Assembly: GCA_030374735.1 (NCBI GenBank)
Contig: JASCIV010000735.1
Location: forward strand, 1-13,188
Length of the DNA stretch: 13,188 bases
Direction: 5' to 3'
DNA from: Gracilaria caudata
Lineage: Eukaryota; Rhodophyta; Florideophyceae; Gracilariales; Gracilariaceae
Part shown: piece after piece, positions 1 through 8,044 of the stretch
How positions within the stretch are numbered: the stretch's first letter is position 1
How the letters are laid out: every line of letters begins with the position of its first letter
Position numbers and translations under genes: made by a program
The notes under the pieces: generated by a model
What the model was told of the DNA's origin: nothing
The model's database searches: none
What the model saw: only the letters and a program-made list of their open reading frames with translations

Positions 1-165
1 CAGCGAAAGCACGCGCGCTTCTCAAACATCGCCTCGCGCGTCCGTCGCCGCCCGCCGCCCGCCAAGCGCCGCACAGAAACAGCGTAGTGCAACCCAACAA
101 GCAAAAGCCGCTGCGGCGGCGCGGCGTACACTCCAACGCGTCCCCCACCCACACGCCCACGCGTC

Positions 166-2138
166 ATGCAGCCGCACTTCCTCGTCATCCTGGACATAGA
201 GACCACCTGCGACGATGTAAACGACCCGCGCCACCCCGAAATCGTCGAATTCCCCTGGCTAGTATACCACGTCGCCTCTCGCACCGTGCTCGATTCCAAG
301 CAGATCTTCGTCGCGCCGCGCTGGAACGCCAACCCCAACCCGCCGCCCGACGCCGTGCGCGGGCTGGGCACGGACGTTGCCTTCGCGCCCTCGCTCGCCG
401 ACGCGTTGTTACAGTTCGACACGTACGTGTACCACAGCTTCGTGGTCACCGCCAAGCCGTTTGTGCTTGTCACCGACGGCCATTGGGACATTTCGCACGT
501 GCTGCTCACCGAGGCCGCGCAGAAGGCGCTCGCTTTGGCGCCGCATTTCCGCACCTACATTGACCTGCGCGCCGAGTTTTCCAAGTGTTACCCGATGGCG
601 CCCGTGCCCGCCGACCGCAAGACCATGTTTTCGTACCTGCACATCTCCATCGAGCCGCGCGCCAGCGGGCTGGAGGAGTGTTTGGCGCTCGCCAATCTGG
701 TCACGCGACTGTTGTCGGACGGCCACGTGCTGGATCAGCCCGTGTTTATCTCCGACTACGAGTGGACGGCGTTGCCGGCGCAGATCCCGGCGGTGGCCAC
801 TCCGGTGGCCACCGCCGTGGCCGTGGGCGGCATTGTGAGGCTGCGCGGGCTGCCGTGGACGTGCTCTGAGCGCGATGTGGCGCACTTTCTGAGCGGCATA
901 CCGGTGGTGCCCAACGGCATCCACTTTGTGAGAAACGCGCAGGGAAAGGCCACGGGCGAGGCGTTTGTGCAACTGGAAAGCGCCGACGCTGTGTCGCTGG
1001 CGCTGGGTAGACACAAACAGACCGTGGGGCGACGCTACATCGAGGTGTTCAAGAGTTCGCCGGTGGACATGGCCAATCACCTGGGGCGTGCTGAGGCGCG
1101 TCGCCACATGCAAACTTCCAACAAACGTGAGTGTTGAGCGCGCCTTTTTTTTCTTTTGTTACTTTTATGTGTGTTGCTGACCGCTTGTTTTCTGTGCTTG
1201 CTGCGTTTTAGGCAAGTCTTCTTCGGGCTCTTTTGGAAGACAGCGTGCGAATCGACAGGGAAAGGAGGCGAACGGCGGCGGTAGTGGAGGTGGATATCAA
1301 CCAAACGCAGCGAGCTCGAGTGGGTATTCGTACGTGGTGAAAGTGAGCGGATTGGCGGCGCACACGCGCGGCGATGAGCTGCTGCCACTGCTGCACGACA
1401 TTGAAGTGGTGGGCAACGGAATCCACGTGGTGAGGACAAGCGACGGCGAATGCAGCGGGGACGCGTTTGTGGAAGTGGTTTCGGAGAGCTGGGCAAAGAA
1501 ACTGCTGGCGCGCTCTGGCAGCGTGGTGCATGCGACGGCGGCGAACGGACGCGTGGTGAGCTGTCGAGTGGAGATTGCGGGCAGCAACGCGGGCGAGATG
1601 AAACGCTGCGTGGGCGGAAAGGGTGCTGGCGCGGAGTGGAACGGCAACGGAGAGACGGTGGAGAGGGGGAATGGCTCCAAGGGCATGGGCGCGAATGTAT
1701 CATCATCGGCACCAGCTGCGGCATCGGCAGCGTCGACGGGAACGGCGAGAGGTGCGACAGCGGATGGCGCGCTGGGAATGAGGGATGTTTGTACTAGTAA
1801 TTCGGGGAACGCAAGCGCGAAGCAGGCGGGCACTCACGAGTATTATGCGCGCGTTTGTGGCAAGGGAAGGGGCGATTTGCACATTGAAGACATCCGCTCG
1901 CTGTTTGAACGCTTCGACATTGGCGACGAGGACGTGCAGTGGCTGAGCGCTGAGGGAGGCGGGGGCGACGGCGCGGGGGGCAACAAGCTGGGCGGTCGCA
2001 CGGCGCGCGTGGCGTTTCGCAGCAAGGAGCTGCGCGATGCGGCGGTGCAATCGGGGCGCGGCGGCGGCAAGGAACGCAGCGCGGAGGTGAGCGCGGAGGA
2101 AGGCGGCGCGGGCGGCGCGGGCGGCTCGCGCGCGTGGG

Positions 2139-2169
<31 letters not shown>

Positions 2170-2410
2170 GGAGACGCGGCGCACGGTGAAGATGAGGGGG
2201 TTGCCGTACAGCGCGACGGAGGAGGACATTGTGCGCTTCTTCAAGGGGTACGCCATTGCGGCGGGCGGCATCAACCGGGGGAGAGACCGGCACGGGCGCG
2301 CGAGCGGCGAGGCGTGGGTGACGTTTGTGAGCGCGGAGGAGGCGGCGGAGGCGGTGGCGCGGCTGGACAAGGCGCACATGGGCAGCCGCTACATTGAGCT
2401 CAAACTGTGA
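166..2410 (+). CDS. ESRP/Fusilli-like RNA-binding protein: ERI-1-like exonuclease domain plus hnRNP-H-type RRMs (two exons: 166-1126, 1212-2410)
   Basis: Joining the exons gives an open frame of 719 residues. Residues 4-185 resemble the DEDDh exonuclease fold of ERI-1: motif I is LDIETT (D10, E12) and motif II is DGHWD (D108). Motif III, normally His-x4-Asp, reads A166...E171, so catalysis is doubtful. RRM1 (about 222-297) has RLRGLPW and GEAFVQL, RRM2 (about 360-445) has GDAFVEV, and the C-terminal RRM (643-719) has KMRGLPY and GEAWVTF. These are hnRNP H/F 'quasi-RRM' signatures. Residues 530-601 look like a weaker RRM. Gly-rich and poly-Ala linkers (poly-Ala about 630-640) separate the domains. 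Exonuclease-like domain plus RGLP-type RRMs is the layout of the animal splicing regulators ESRP1/2, Fusilli and SYM-2. As I recall them, human ESRP1 also matches the segment around TDG (103-105) and the DLR...EF..C.P stretch (133-143). A nuclear role in RNA binding or alternative splicing is inferred. The start is the first ATG of the frame and sits just before the exonuclease fold. AATAAA follows the stop. Confidence 0.88.
1127..1211 (+). other. Spliceosomal intron, 85 nt, in the ESRP-like gene
   Basis: The 5' splice site is GTGAGT at 1127-1132 and the 3' splice site is TTTTAG ending at 1211. A branch-point-like TGCTGAC lies at 1175-1181, with its A about 31 nt before the 3' end, in a T-rich stretch. 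Exon 1 ends with one base of a codon and exon 2 begins with two, so splicing gives an Arg codon and keeps the frame open to 2410. Without splicing, the frame stops at 1135-1137, directly after RRM1. Retention would therefore give a truncated exonuclease-plus-RRM1 protein. It is the only intron I can support in the four genes. Confidence 0.9.
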
Positions 2411-2418
2411 CGCGGGGG

Positions 2419-2424
2419 AATAAA
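2419..2424 (+). promoter_or_regulatory. Polyadenylation signal AATAAA after the ESRP-like gene
   Basis: AATAAA begins 9 nt after the TGA stop at 2408-2410, followed by an A-rich stretch. This implies a very short 3' UTR and fits the roughly 200-nt gap to the next start codon. The other three genes show no such clear signal. Confidence 0.5.
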
Positions 2425-2612
2425 AACTCGAAACTGGGACGGTGCGTGGCCTCTTTTCTGCGCGCCGCACGCGCGCGCACGGACGGTCAGCGCGCCGTGC
2501 GCTGCGGATGTGCGGCTGGTGAGCGCGCTGCAGCTCGCGCTTTTACGACGGGTACTTTTGCGCGCGCGGGAGATCGCGCGGAGAGCGCCGCGAGAAGGTG
2601 CGCTATGCGAAG

Positions 2613-3821
2613 ATGGCGTTCGTGACGACGACGACGACGACGAGTGCGTGGTGGCGGCAGAGCGGCGCGAGGCGAACGCGCGCGGTGAGCGCGCGCCGCC
2701 CGCGCCGCGCACGCCTTCAAGCCAGCGCGAGCAGCGGCGAGCGCGACGACGACCACGAGCTGCCGCGCGCCGCGGTGGTGGTGCGCGATCAACTGGAACG
2801 CGTGCTGCGCGCGTCGCTGCAGCGCTTGGAGCACCGCAGCGCGCTGCTGAGCGGCGCGTGGCGCAACGTGGGCAACAACTGGATCCTGCGACCGCCGGCG
2901 TCGATGCCTCCGGTGGCGGTGGTGCACTTTGTGGGCGGCGCGTTCTTCGCGGCCGCGCCGCACGTGTGCTACGACACGCTGCTGCAACTGCTGGCGAATC
3001 GCGGGCTGGTGGTGGTGGCCACCGCGTACGACCTGAGCTTCGACCACGTGCGCGTGGCGGAGCGCGTGGCGAGCGACTGGGAGCGCGTGGAGAGCGAGCT
3101 CGCCAGCGAGTTTGGCGCGCTGCCCGTGGTGGGCGTGGCGCACTCGCTGGGCTGCGTCATCTCCACGCTGGCGCAATGCCTGTTCGAGGGCAGCTGTGAG
3201 CGCGCCGCCAACGTGTTCATCTCGTTCTGCTGTCGCGACGCGGACGCGGCCATCCCGCTGCCCGCCGAGCTGCTGCGCGGCGCGGCGCGCGCGTTGCAGC
3301 GCGTGGAGCAGGACGAGCGCGCGCAGCGGACGCGCGCGCTGTGCGCGGCGCGCTGGGCGACGATGCTGAGCAGCGCGGCCACGCCGGCGTCCGTGCGCGA
3401 GCTGCTGGCGCCCGCGGCGCAACAGAGCGCGCGTCTGCTCACGCAGCTACGCCCGCTGCTGGCCGAGTCGCTCGACGCGCGCGGCGACGAGCGCCTGACG
3501 TTCCACCCGCGCGCGGCGGATGTGCTGGCGGTGCTGGAGACGCACTACGACGCGCGCAGCACGCTGCTGCTGTCGTTCGAGCGCGACGCGCTGGACGACG
3601 GCGCGGCGGCGGAGCGCGCGCTGCGGCGCGCGCGCGGCGGCGGCGGCGTGGCCGGCGTGACGCGGCGCGTGACGCGCGCCGGCGCGCACCTCACGCCGCT
3701 GGCGCTGAGCATCATCGGCGCCGAGCCGCTGGACGCGCTGGCGCTGCGCGACGTGCGCCGGCTGGGCGCGGCGCTTGCGCAGTGGCTGCACGCGCAGCTG
3801 GCGGCGCCGCGCGCGCCGTGA
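2613..3821 (+). CDS. DUF1350-family alpha/beta-hydrolase, probably plastid-targeted
   Basis: This 402-residue protein matches the DUF1350 family of cyanobacteria and plastid-bearing eukaryotes. Family-type motifs, in order, are GNNWILRP (87-94), VVHFVGGAFFAAAP (103-116) and VVVATAYDLSFDH (143-154 ends the block). The nucleophile elbow AHSLG (176-180) gives S178 as the likely catalytic serine. The enzyme's substrate is not known for the family. Residues 1-45 are rich in Thr, Ser, Arg and Ala with no acidic residue until about 43, and end in LQASAS, which looks like a plastid transit peptide. There is no hydrophobic signal peptide before it, and Phe at position 3 recalls the N-terminal Phe common in red algal and glaucophyte transit peptides. 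I chose the ATG at 2613 because its context (AAGATGGCG) is good and nothing upstream in frame is an ATG. A TGA stop ends the gene. Codons are extremely GC-rich at third positions. Confidence 0.85.
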   Translation: MAFVTTTTTTSAWWRQSGARRTRAVSARRPRRARLQASASSGERDDDHELPRAAVVVRDQLERVLRASLQRLEHRSALLSGAWRNVGNNWILRPPASMPPVAVVHFVGGAFFAAAPHVCYDTLLQLLANRGLVVVATAYDLSFDHVRVAERVASDWERVESELASEFGALPVVGVAHSLGCVISTLAQCLFEGSCERAANVFISFCCRDADAAIPLPAELLRGAARALQRVEQDERAQRTRALCAARWATMLSSAATPASVRELLAPAAQQSARLLTQLRPLLAESLDARGDERLTFHPRAADVLAVLETHYDARSTLLLSFERDALDDGAAAERALRRARGGGGVAGVTRRVTRAGAHLTPLALSIIGAEPLDALALRDVRRLGAALAQWLHAQLAAPRAP

Positions 3822-3913
3822 GAACGGGCGCCAGTCGCGCGCGCGCGCAAAAGTAGCCGTTACCGGCGCGCCGCCGCCCCCGTTTTAGCGCTCGCCGAGC
3901 TGCCGCGCCTCGC

Positions 3914-3930
3914 GGCGCCTTTTTGGCGCC
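3914..3930 (+). other. GC stem-loop with T5 loop between the hydrolase and bZIP genes
   Basis: Two GGCGCC blocks (3914-3919 and 3925-3930) enclose TTTTT and can form a 6-bp hairpin. It sits 93 nt after the hydrolase stop and 100 nt before the bZIP start. It might mark the hydrolase 3' end, but in DNA this GC-rich a short palindrome could be chance. Confidence 0.25.
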
Positions 3931-4030
3931 GATGACAGCGCCGCGCCTCCCATCCAACAGCGCGCGCTTTGAGAGGTAGCGCCACGCACTCGCCTCTCCG
4001 CACACACGCTCCCCCAAACGTCGCTCGGCG

Positions 4031-5365
4031 ATGGCTACCATGGCGCCGTCGTCTCCGTCCCCCTCCACGCCTGCGCGCGCCTCCATCGCCAATTTGCTAC
4101 ACCCGCCCGTGGGCGACGCCGACCGCAACCTGCTGCATCTGTCGCACCTCGCCGCGTCGCTGGCGCCCGCGTCGCCGCTCGTGTCGCGTACGCGCAGCGT
4201 GCCGCCGGCCGCCATGCACCGTCGCGCCAACGCCGCCGCTGCTGCCGCCGCCGCCGCCGCTGACCTGCGCCTCACGCCGCACTCCAAGCGCATGAGTCGC
4301 ACGCGCAGCGGACTCACGCCCGCCGCGCGCCGCATGCTGGCCGCCGCCGCGGGCGCCGACACGCGCGCGTCCGCGCGCACGCGCTCGCCGCCGTCGCCGG
4401 TGGTGCTGCGCCCGCTCAGCGTCAACCCGTGTCTGCGCGACGGCGTGCAACTGGCCAGTCATGCCCTCACCGCGCTCAGTCGCGGCGACGGCGGCGGCGG
4501 CGGCGGCCTCGGCGGCGGCGCTGCTGCCGCCGCGTCGGCTGCTAACGTGTCGGACCGCATGATGGTGGACGAGCGCGTGACGCTGGATGGCAGCTGTTCC
4601 AGTCACGACGCGCCGCAAGCGGCGCCGCCGCCGCGCGGGAAGAGCCGCACCACGCCGGATGCGAAACGCGCGCAGAACAGGGAGAGTGCGAAGCGGTTTC
4701 GAATGGCGCAGAAGCGACGGTGGGAACAGTTGCAGCGCACGGTGGCGGAGAAGGAGGCGCACATTGAACGTTTGAAGGCCATGCTACAGGAACTGACCAA
4801 CCTGCAACTGGACGCGCAGCGCCACGCCGAGCAGCAGCACGGCGCGCGCGACGACGCGCACAGCGCGGCGCGTGGCGCGCACGGCGCGGACAGTCTGGGC
4901 GACGAGCTGTGTCGCGCGGAGCTGGAGCTGTTTGTGAAGCTGATGTGGACGCCGCCGCGCGACGCGCACGGCGGCGCGTCGGTGGCGGGCGCCAGGGCGC
5001 TGCTGCCGCCCATTGCGGCGGGGCTGGGCTGTCTGCACCGCGTGATTGTGGCGCGACTGGACGGCAGTGTGCTGGGCATCCGTCACCGCAACGACGAGCG
5101 CGGACGCGCGATGGGCGCGGAGGTGGGCGGAAGGATCTGGGAGCACGTGGACTCGGCGGATGTGCTGCACCTGCGCTGCTCGGTGGTGCACGCGTCCAAG
5201 CTGGCGGACATGTTTGACGGCCACCTCAACGTGTTCTCGTACCGGAGGAGGAGGGCGGCGCGCGGCGCCGGCGGTGGGGGGGGGGACGACGGCGGCAAAT
5301 GTTGCGTTCAACGGCGCATGGGCGGCGGCGGCGGTGTGCATACAGATTTAGGGTATTTTATGTAA
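4031..5365 (+). CDS. bZIP transcription factor with C-terminal PAS-like region
   Basis: This 444-residue nuclear DNA-binding protein has a long disordered N-terminal part rich in Ala, Arg and Ser, with poly-Ala near 68-77 and poly-Gly near 154-163. The basic region lies at about 210-230 and reads NRESAKRFR, with the invariant N216 and R224 in the N-x7-R spacing. The zipper starts ten residues after R224. The d positions are L234, K241, L248 and L255 and the a positions V238, I245 and L252, giving about four heptads. After a His/Ala-rich linker, residues about 334-404 look like a PAS fold: a strand with DGSVLGI, then GRIWEHVDSADV and a further strand segment. The PAS call rests on pattern only, and I see no flavin-binding LOV cysteine motif (NCRFLQ), so it is not an aureochrome-type photoreceptor. 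The start ATG lies in GGCGATGG, and a second ATG three codons later (ACCATGG) is an alternative. The protein ends in a Gly-rich tail. Confidence 0.85.
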   Translation: MATMAPSSPSPSTPARASIANLLHPPVGDADRNLLHLSHLAASLAPASPLVSRTRSVPPAAMHRRANAAAAAAAAAADLRLTPHSKRMSRTRSGLTPAARRMLAAAAGADTRASARTRSPPSPVVLRPLSVNPCLRDGVQLASHALTALSRGDGGGGGGLGGGAAAAASAANVSDRMMVDERVTLDGSCSSHDAPQAAPPPRGKSRTTPDAKRAQNRESAKRFRMAQKRRWEQLQRTVAEKEAHIERLKAMLQELTNLQLDAQRHAEQQHGARDDAHSAARGAHGADSLGDELCRAELELFVKLMWTPPRDAHGGASVAGARALLPPIAAGLGCLHRVIVARLDGSVLGIRHRNDERGRAMGAEVGGRIWEHVDSADVLHLRCSVVHASKLADMFDGHLNVFSYRRRRAARGAGGGGGDDGGKCCVQRRMGGGGGVHTDLGYFM

Positions 5366-5607
5366 CAATGGTTTACGGCTGCGGAAGATCCCCCAGAGTG
5401 ACCTCTAACGGAGCTATGCCCCGCAGCAGCGATACGACGCCAAGATGAATGGCAGCCGCTCCGCTCGCTCTGCAGCACCGGTGGCTGCGCGCCCTCGCTC
5501 GGTTAAAGAGCGGCAGTGCGCTCGAGCCGGGTCTTGAGCTGCGGCGAGCGCTGCGTTCCAAGGCCGCGTTCGTTGCGAAGCAATACCGCCGCCCCGTCGC
5601 CGCGTTG

Positions 5608-5615
5608 TTATATAT
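5608..5615 (+). promoter_or_regulatory. TATA-like box upstream of the zinc-finger gene
   Basis: TTATATAT stands out in GC-rich surroundings about 340 nt before the zinc-finger ATG. If used, it would give a leader of roughly 300 nt that contains upstream ATGs. No transcription start is visible, so the call rests on sequence and position only. Confidence 0.35.
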
Positions 5616-5929
5616 CGTCGCGCTCTGCATTGCCGAGCTTAAAATCTCGCGCCGCGCACTCACTGCCGCTCTCCTGAGCCTTTTTGTGCGAACGCCGCGC
5701 TGGTTTTCCGTTGCGCTCGCCGCTTTTTGAACAGCTCTTTAGCATCCACTGGTGTCGGCTTTGGTGTCACCTTGCTGCCGGCTATTTTCTCGCCGTGTGT
5801 TGCCACCGTTTTCCCATTCGTGTAGCACCAAAAAAGCGCAAGCAAACGTTACAACTTGTCGTCGCTCGTGTACGCCATAATCAGTTGTCGGCGTGTTACG
5901 CGGCCTCCGTTAGCTTTTTCGTTTTTTCG

Positions 5930-5945
5930 CTCTCTCTCTCTCTCT
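5930..5945 (+). repeat. CT microsatellite in the zinc-finger gene leader
   Basis: About seven CT units lie just before the proposed ATG at 5951, preceded by T-rich blocks. Pyrimidine tracts like this occur in 5' leaders. The tract is followed by TACTAAT, which spans the start codon. Confidence 0.8.
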
Positions 5946-5950
5946 TACTA

Positions 5951-6787
5951 ATGGATCTACGCAGGCTGGTGGGCAACAATAACTATGACTCAAGTTCGCC
6001 CATGGAGGGCATCATTCACTCGATGCCGTCCAACGACAACGCGGCGCTGCGCAGAACAATCACCGACATTGGACGAGCGCCATCATCAAGCAGTTCTCGC
6101 GCGCGCGCGCCGCCGCCGCCGTCCTCGCGTGGCTTCTGGAACACGGTTCTAGATCGGCCACAACCGTCGTCATCGTCGTCCACAACCGCCGGCACATCGT
6201 CGTCCTCCTCTTCTGCGCGCCACGCGGGCGCGTCCTCCACGCGCACGTCGGTGGCGTCCATGAGCTTTCGTCTGAGCGACAACGCCGCGGGCGCGCCCAT
6301 GCGAGCCAGCTCGTCTGCGTCGCAGTACCCGTTGCGCATGCAATCGTTTCACAGCACGTCACGTTCACCGAGAAGCGGCGATCGAAACGGGCCGTCCGTG
6401 TGTCCACACTGCAACAAGCAATACAGCTCGCTGGGTCAGCTGCAGACGCACGTGAGGAGACAACACAAGGAGGGCGGTGCAAGCAGTAGCGCGTCGCCCA
6501 AGTATCAATGTCCGTCGTGTCCGCATCAGTTTTCGCAACGCAGTCATCTCAACCAGCACCTCAAGACGGTGCATGCGGGCATGCGTCCGCACCAATGTCC
6601 GGTGCCAAACTGCGAAAAGGCGTTTGGCAAACGGTCGGACCTCAAGTCGCACGTGTCGTCCGTGCACGAGAACGAGAGGCCGTTCGCGTGCGAGTTCTGT
6701 GAGCGACGCTTTGCGAAGAAGAGCAACTTGAGTCGCCACCGCGAGAAACTGCACCGCGAAAAGCTGGAAATGACAGCGCGAAGATAG
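5951..6787 (+). CDS. C2H2 zinc-finger protein with four tandem fingers
   Basis: This 278-residue protein has a Ser-, Arg- and Pro-rich, probably disordered N-terminal half with several poly-Ser runs. Four C2H2 fingers follow. Finger 1 uses C151, C154, H167 and H172. Finger 2 uses C187, C190, H203 and H208. Finger 3 uses C216, C221, H234 and H239, with four residues between its cysteines. Finger 4 uses C247, C250, H263 and H268. The ENERPF linker between fingers 3 and 4 resembles the TGEKPF linker of DNA-binding zinc fingers, as does AGMRPH between 2 and 3. Fingers 2-4 are therefore probably the DNA-reading block, with finger 1 set apart by 14 residues. It is likely a nuclear transcription factor with unknown targets. 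The frame stays open upstream to about 5684, but that part looks like translated leader. The ATG at 5951, directly after a CT tract, is the best start. The protein ends shortly after finger 4 with a TAG. Confidence 0.85.
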   Translation: MDLRRLVGNNNYDSSSPMEGIIHSMPSNDNAALRRTITDIGRAPSSSSSRARAPPPPSSRGFWNTVLDRPQPSSSSSTTAGTSSSSSSARHAGASSTRTSVASMSFRLSDNAAGAPMRASSSASQYPLRMQSFHSTSRSPRSGDRNGPSVCPHCNKQYSSLGQLQTHVRRQHKEGGASSSASPKYQCPSCPHQFSQRSHLNQHLKTVHAGMRPHQCPVPNCEKAFGKRSDLKSHVSSVHENERPFACEFCERRFAKKSNLSRHREKLHREKLEMTARR

Positions 6788-7662
6788 TGGCCGAGCGGAT
6801 TTTTTTTTAGTGTTTCGGCGCGCGACACGCTGAGCGTGATGGGGCGGGCAGCGGCGGAGGCGGATGTGCGCGGGTGTGTGGCGCAAAGTCGGGGGGTGGA
6901 TGTTGTGTGGATATTGGTGGCGGACGGGCGCGAAGCGTGGGTTGTGTGGCGGTGCAGTGAGCGCGTAGAGTATGTGCAAGCCATCGACAGAGCGGCAGCG
7001 CGCGGTGGGAGCGAGCGACTGACGGAGAACAGTACACAGCTGAGCGCGACGCGCATGTTTGGCGGCGCAGTCACGTGCGTAGCGCGCAAACAGCGCCGGC
7101 TAACGGAGCGCGTTGCATGGCGCACTGGGAGTGCACCCCACGTTGGAGCAACCTTTTTCTGCGGCGCGAGTGTGTGTTTTGGGACGGACCGGTAAACATT
7201 AACTATTCAAACTGCAACACACGATGGCAGGAGGCACGCGCGCGCGCCGCGGCGCGGCGCCGCGCGGCGCGAGTGGTAATTCACATGGGCTGCCACAGGG
7301 CGAGAGCGCGCACGCGAGAGCGGCAAAACGGCTGTGCCGCGCAAGTGACGCGGCCATTCGGCGTACCTGAACGCGCGAGTCTGTCGCCAGCCCACCGCGC
7401 ACGCTGCGCGCTTGCGGCGGCGGGTGCATTGGCGCGCGTCGCCCGCGGCACCATGGCGCACGCGCGCGCGCGCGTGCTCGAGGCGGAGCGCCGCACGAAC
7501 GGTACACGTGGTGCGCGTGATGCACACTACGCGCGCAGGCACCACGGCGCCGCGCACACTACCAAAAAAACTCCTCAACGCGCTCGCCACGAGCATCATG
7601 CTCGCCGCACCAACAACGGGGCTCGCGGCGCGCGGAACAAAAACTGTGTGGCGCACGCTCGT

Positions 7663-7695
7663 CGCGCGCGCGCGCGCGCGCGTGCGCGTGCGCGC
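7663..7695. repeat. Alternating CG/TG tract
   Basis: About 33 nt of unbroken pyrimidine-purine alternation, mostly CG with two TG steps. Such tracts can adopt Z-form DNA under supercoiling. It lies in the gene-free region. Confidence 0.8.
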
Positions 7696-8010
7696 TGCCG
7701 GCGCGCGATCAACGACACAACACACGCGTCTCGCGACGCGCAAGCAGAAACGACGCTTGCACCGGTGCAAACAGCGCAACACAAACACGCGCGCCGGCGC
7801 TTTCCAGCGCGAGGTGGAACGCGCACTGAATCAGCGCTCACGGGATGCGGTACGCTGTCCACGCGTCACACAACCGCCAAAGCGCCGCCGCCCGCCCGCC
7901 CCTGAGAGAGACCCCCTGCGCGCAAACCGTCGCAGCGCGCAACAGCCACCGCCTTTTGCAACGGTGCACGCGTTTTCCGCAGATCAGTTTTTTTTTCTCC
8001 TTTTTTTTTC

Positions 8011-8011
8011 T

Positions 8012-8044
<33 letters not shown>
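8011..8044. repeat. TG microsatellite
   Basis: Thirteen TG units at 8019-8044 are preceded by TGTGTGAG and two T-runs. The tract marks the switch from A/C-rich to G/T-rich + strand. Confidence 0.95.

Larger units (their letters stand above)
5366..5950. other. Intergenic region and 5' leader of the zinc-finger gene
   Basis: This 585-nt stretch holds no gene I can support. Open frames on both strands (for example 5449-5730 + and 5373-5663 -) show no recognisable domain. It contains a TATA-like sequence at 5608-5615 and a CT microsatellite just before the zinc-finger ATG. GC content falls clearly from the coding region into the second half, as expected for promoter or leader DNA. Confidence 0.5.

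Noticed and set aside
2598..2612. Start of the DUF1350 gene at 2598
   Set aside because: That codon is GTG. The first ATG in frame is at 2613, in a good initiation context.
5503..5519. tRNA-like anticodon stem-loop (CGCTC, 7-nt loop, GAGCG)
   Set aside because: No TPsiC-arm consensus, D arm or acceptor pairing could be found at the right distances on either strand.
5449..5730. Short genes in the zinc-finger leader region on either strand
   Set aside because: No domain, transit signal or composition supports coding, and the TATA-like and CT elements fit a promoter and leader.
5684..5950. N-terminal extension of the zinc-finger protein
   Set aside because: The frame is open, but the translation is Cys/Phe/Leu-rich with a Ser/Leu run from the CT repeat and does not resemble the protein that follows. 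There is no ATG-supported start with good context.
6836..7195. 119-codon open frame after the zinc-finger gene
   Set aside because: It has no recognisable motif, and the overlapping opposite strand is equally open. In DNA this GC-rich, long stop-free frames are expected by chance.
7075..7905. 276-codon frame rich in Arg, Ala and His
   Set aside because: It is a translation of CG and CA repeats. Residue use is extreme and no fold signature is present.
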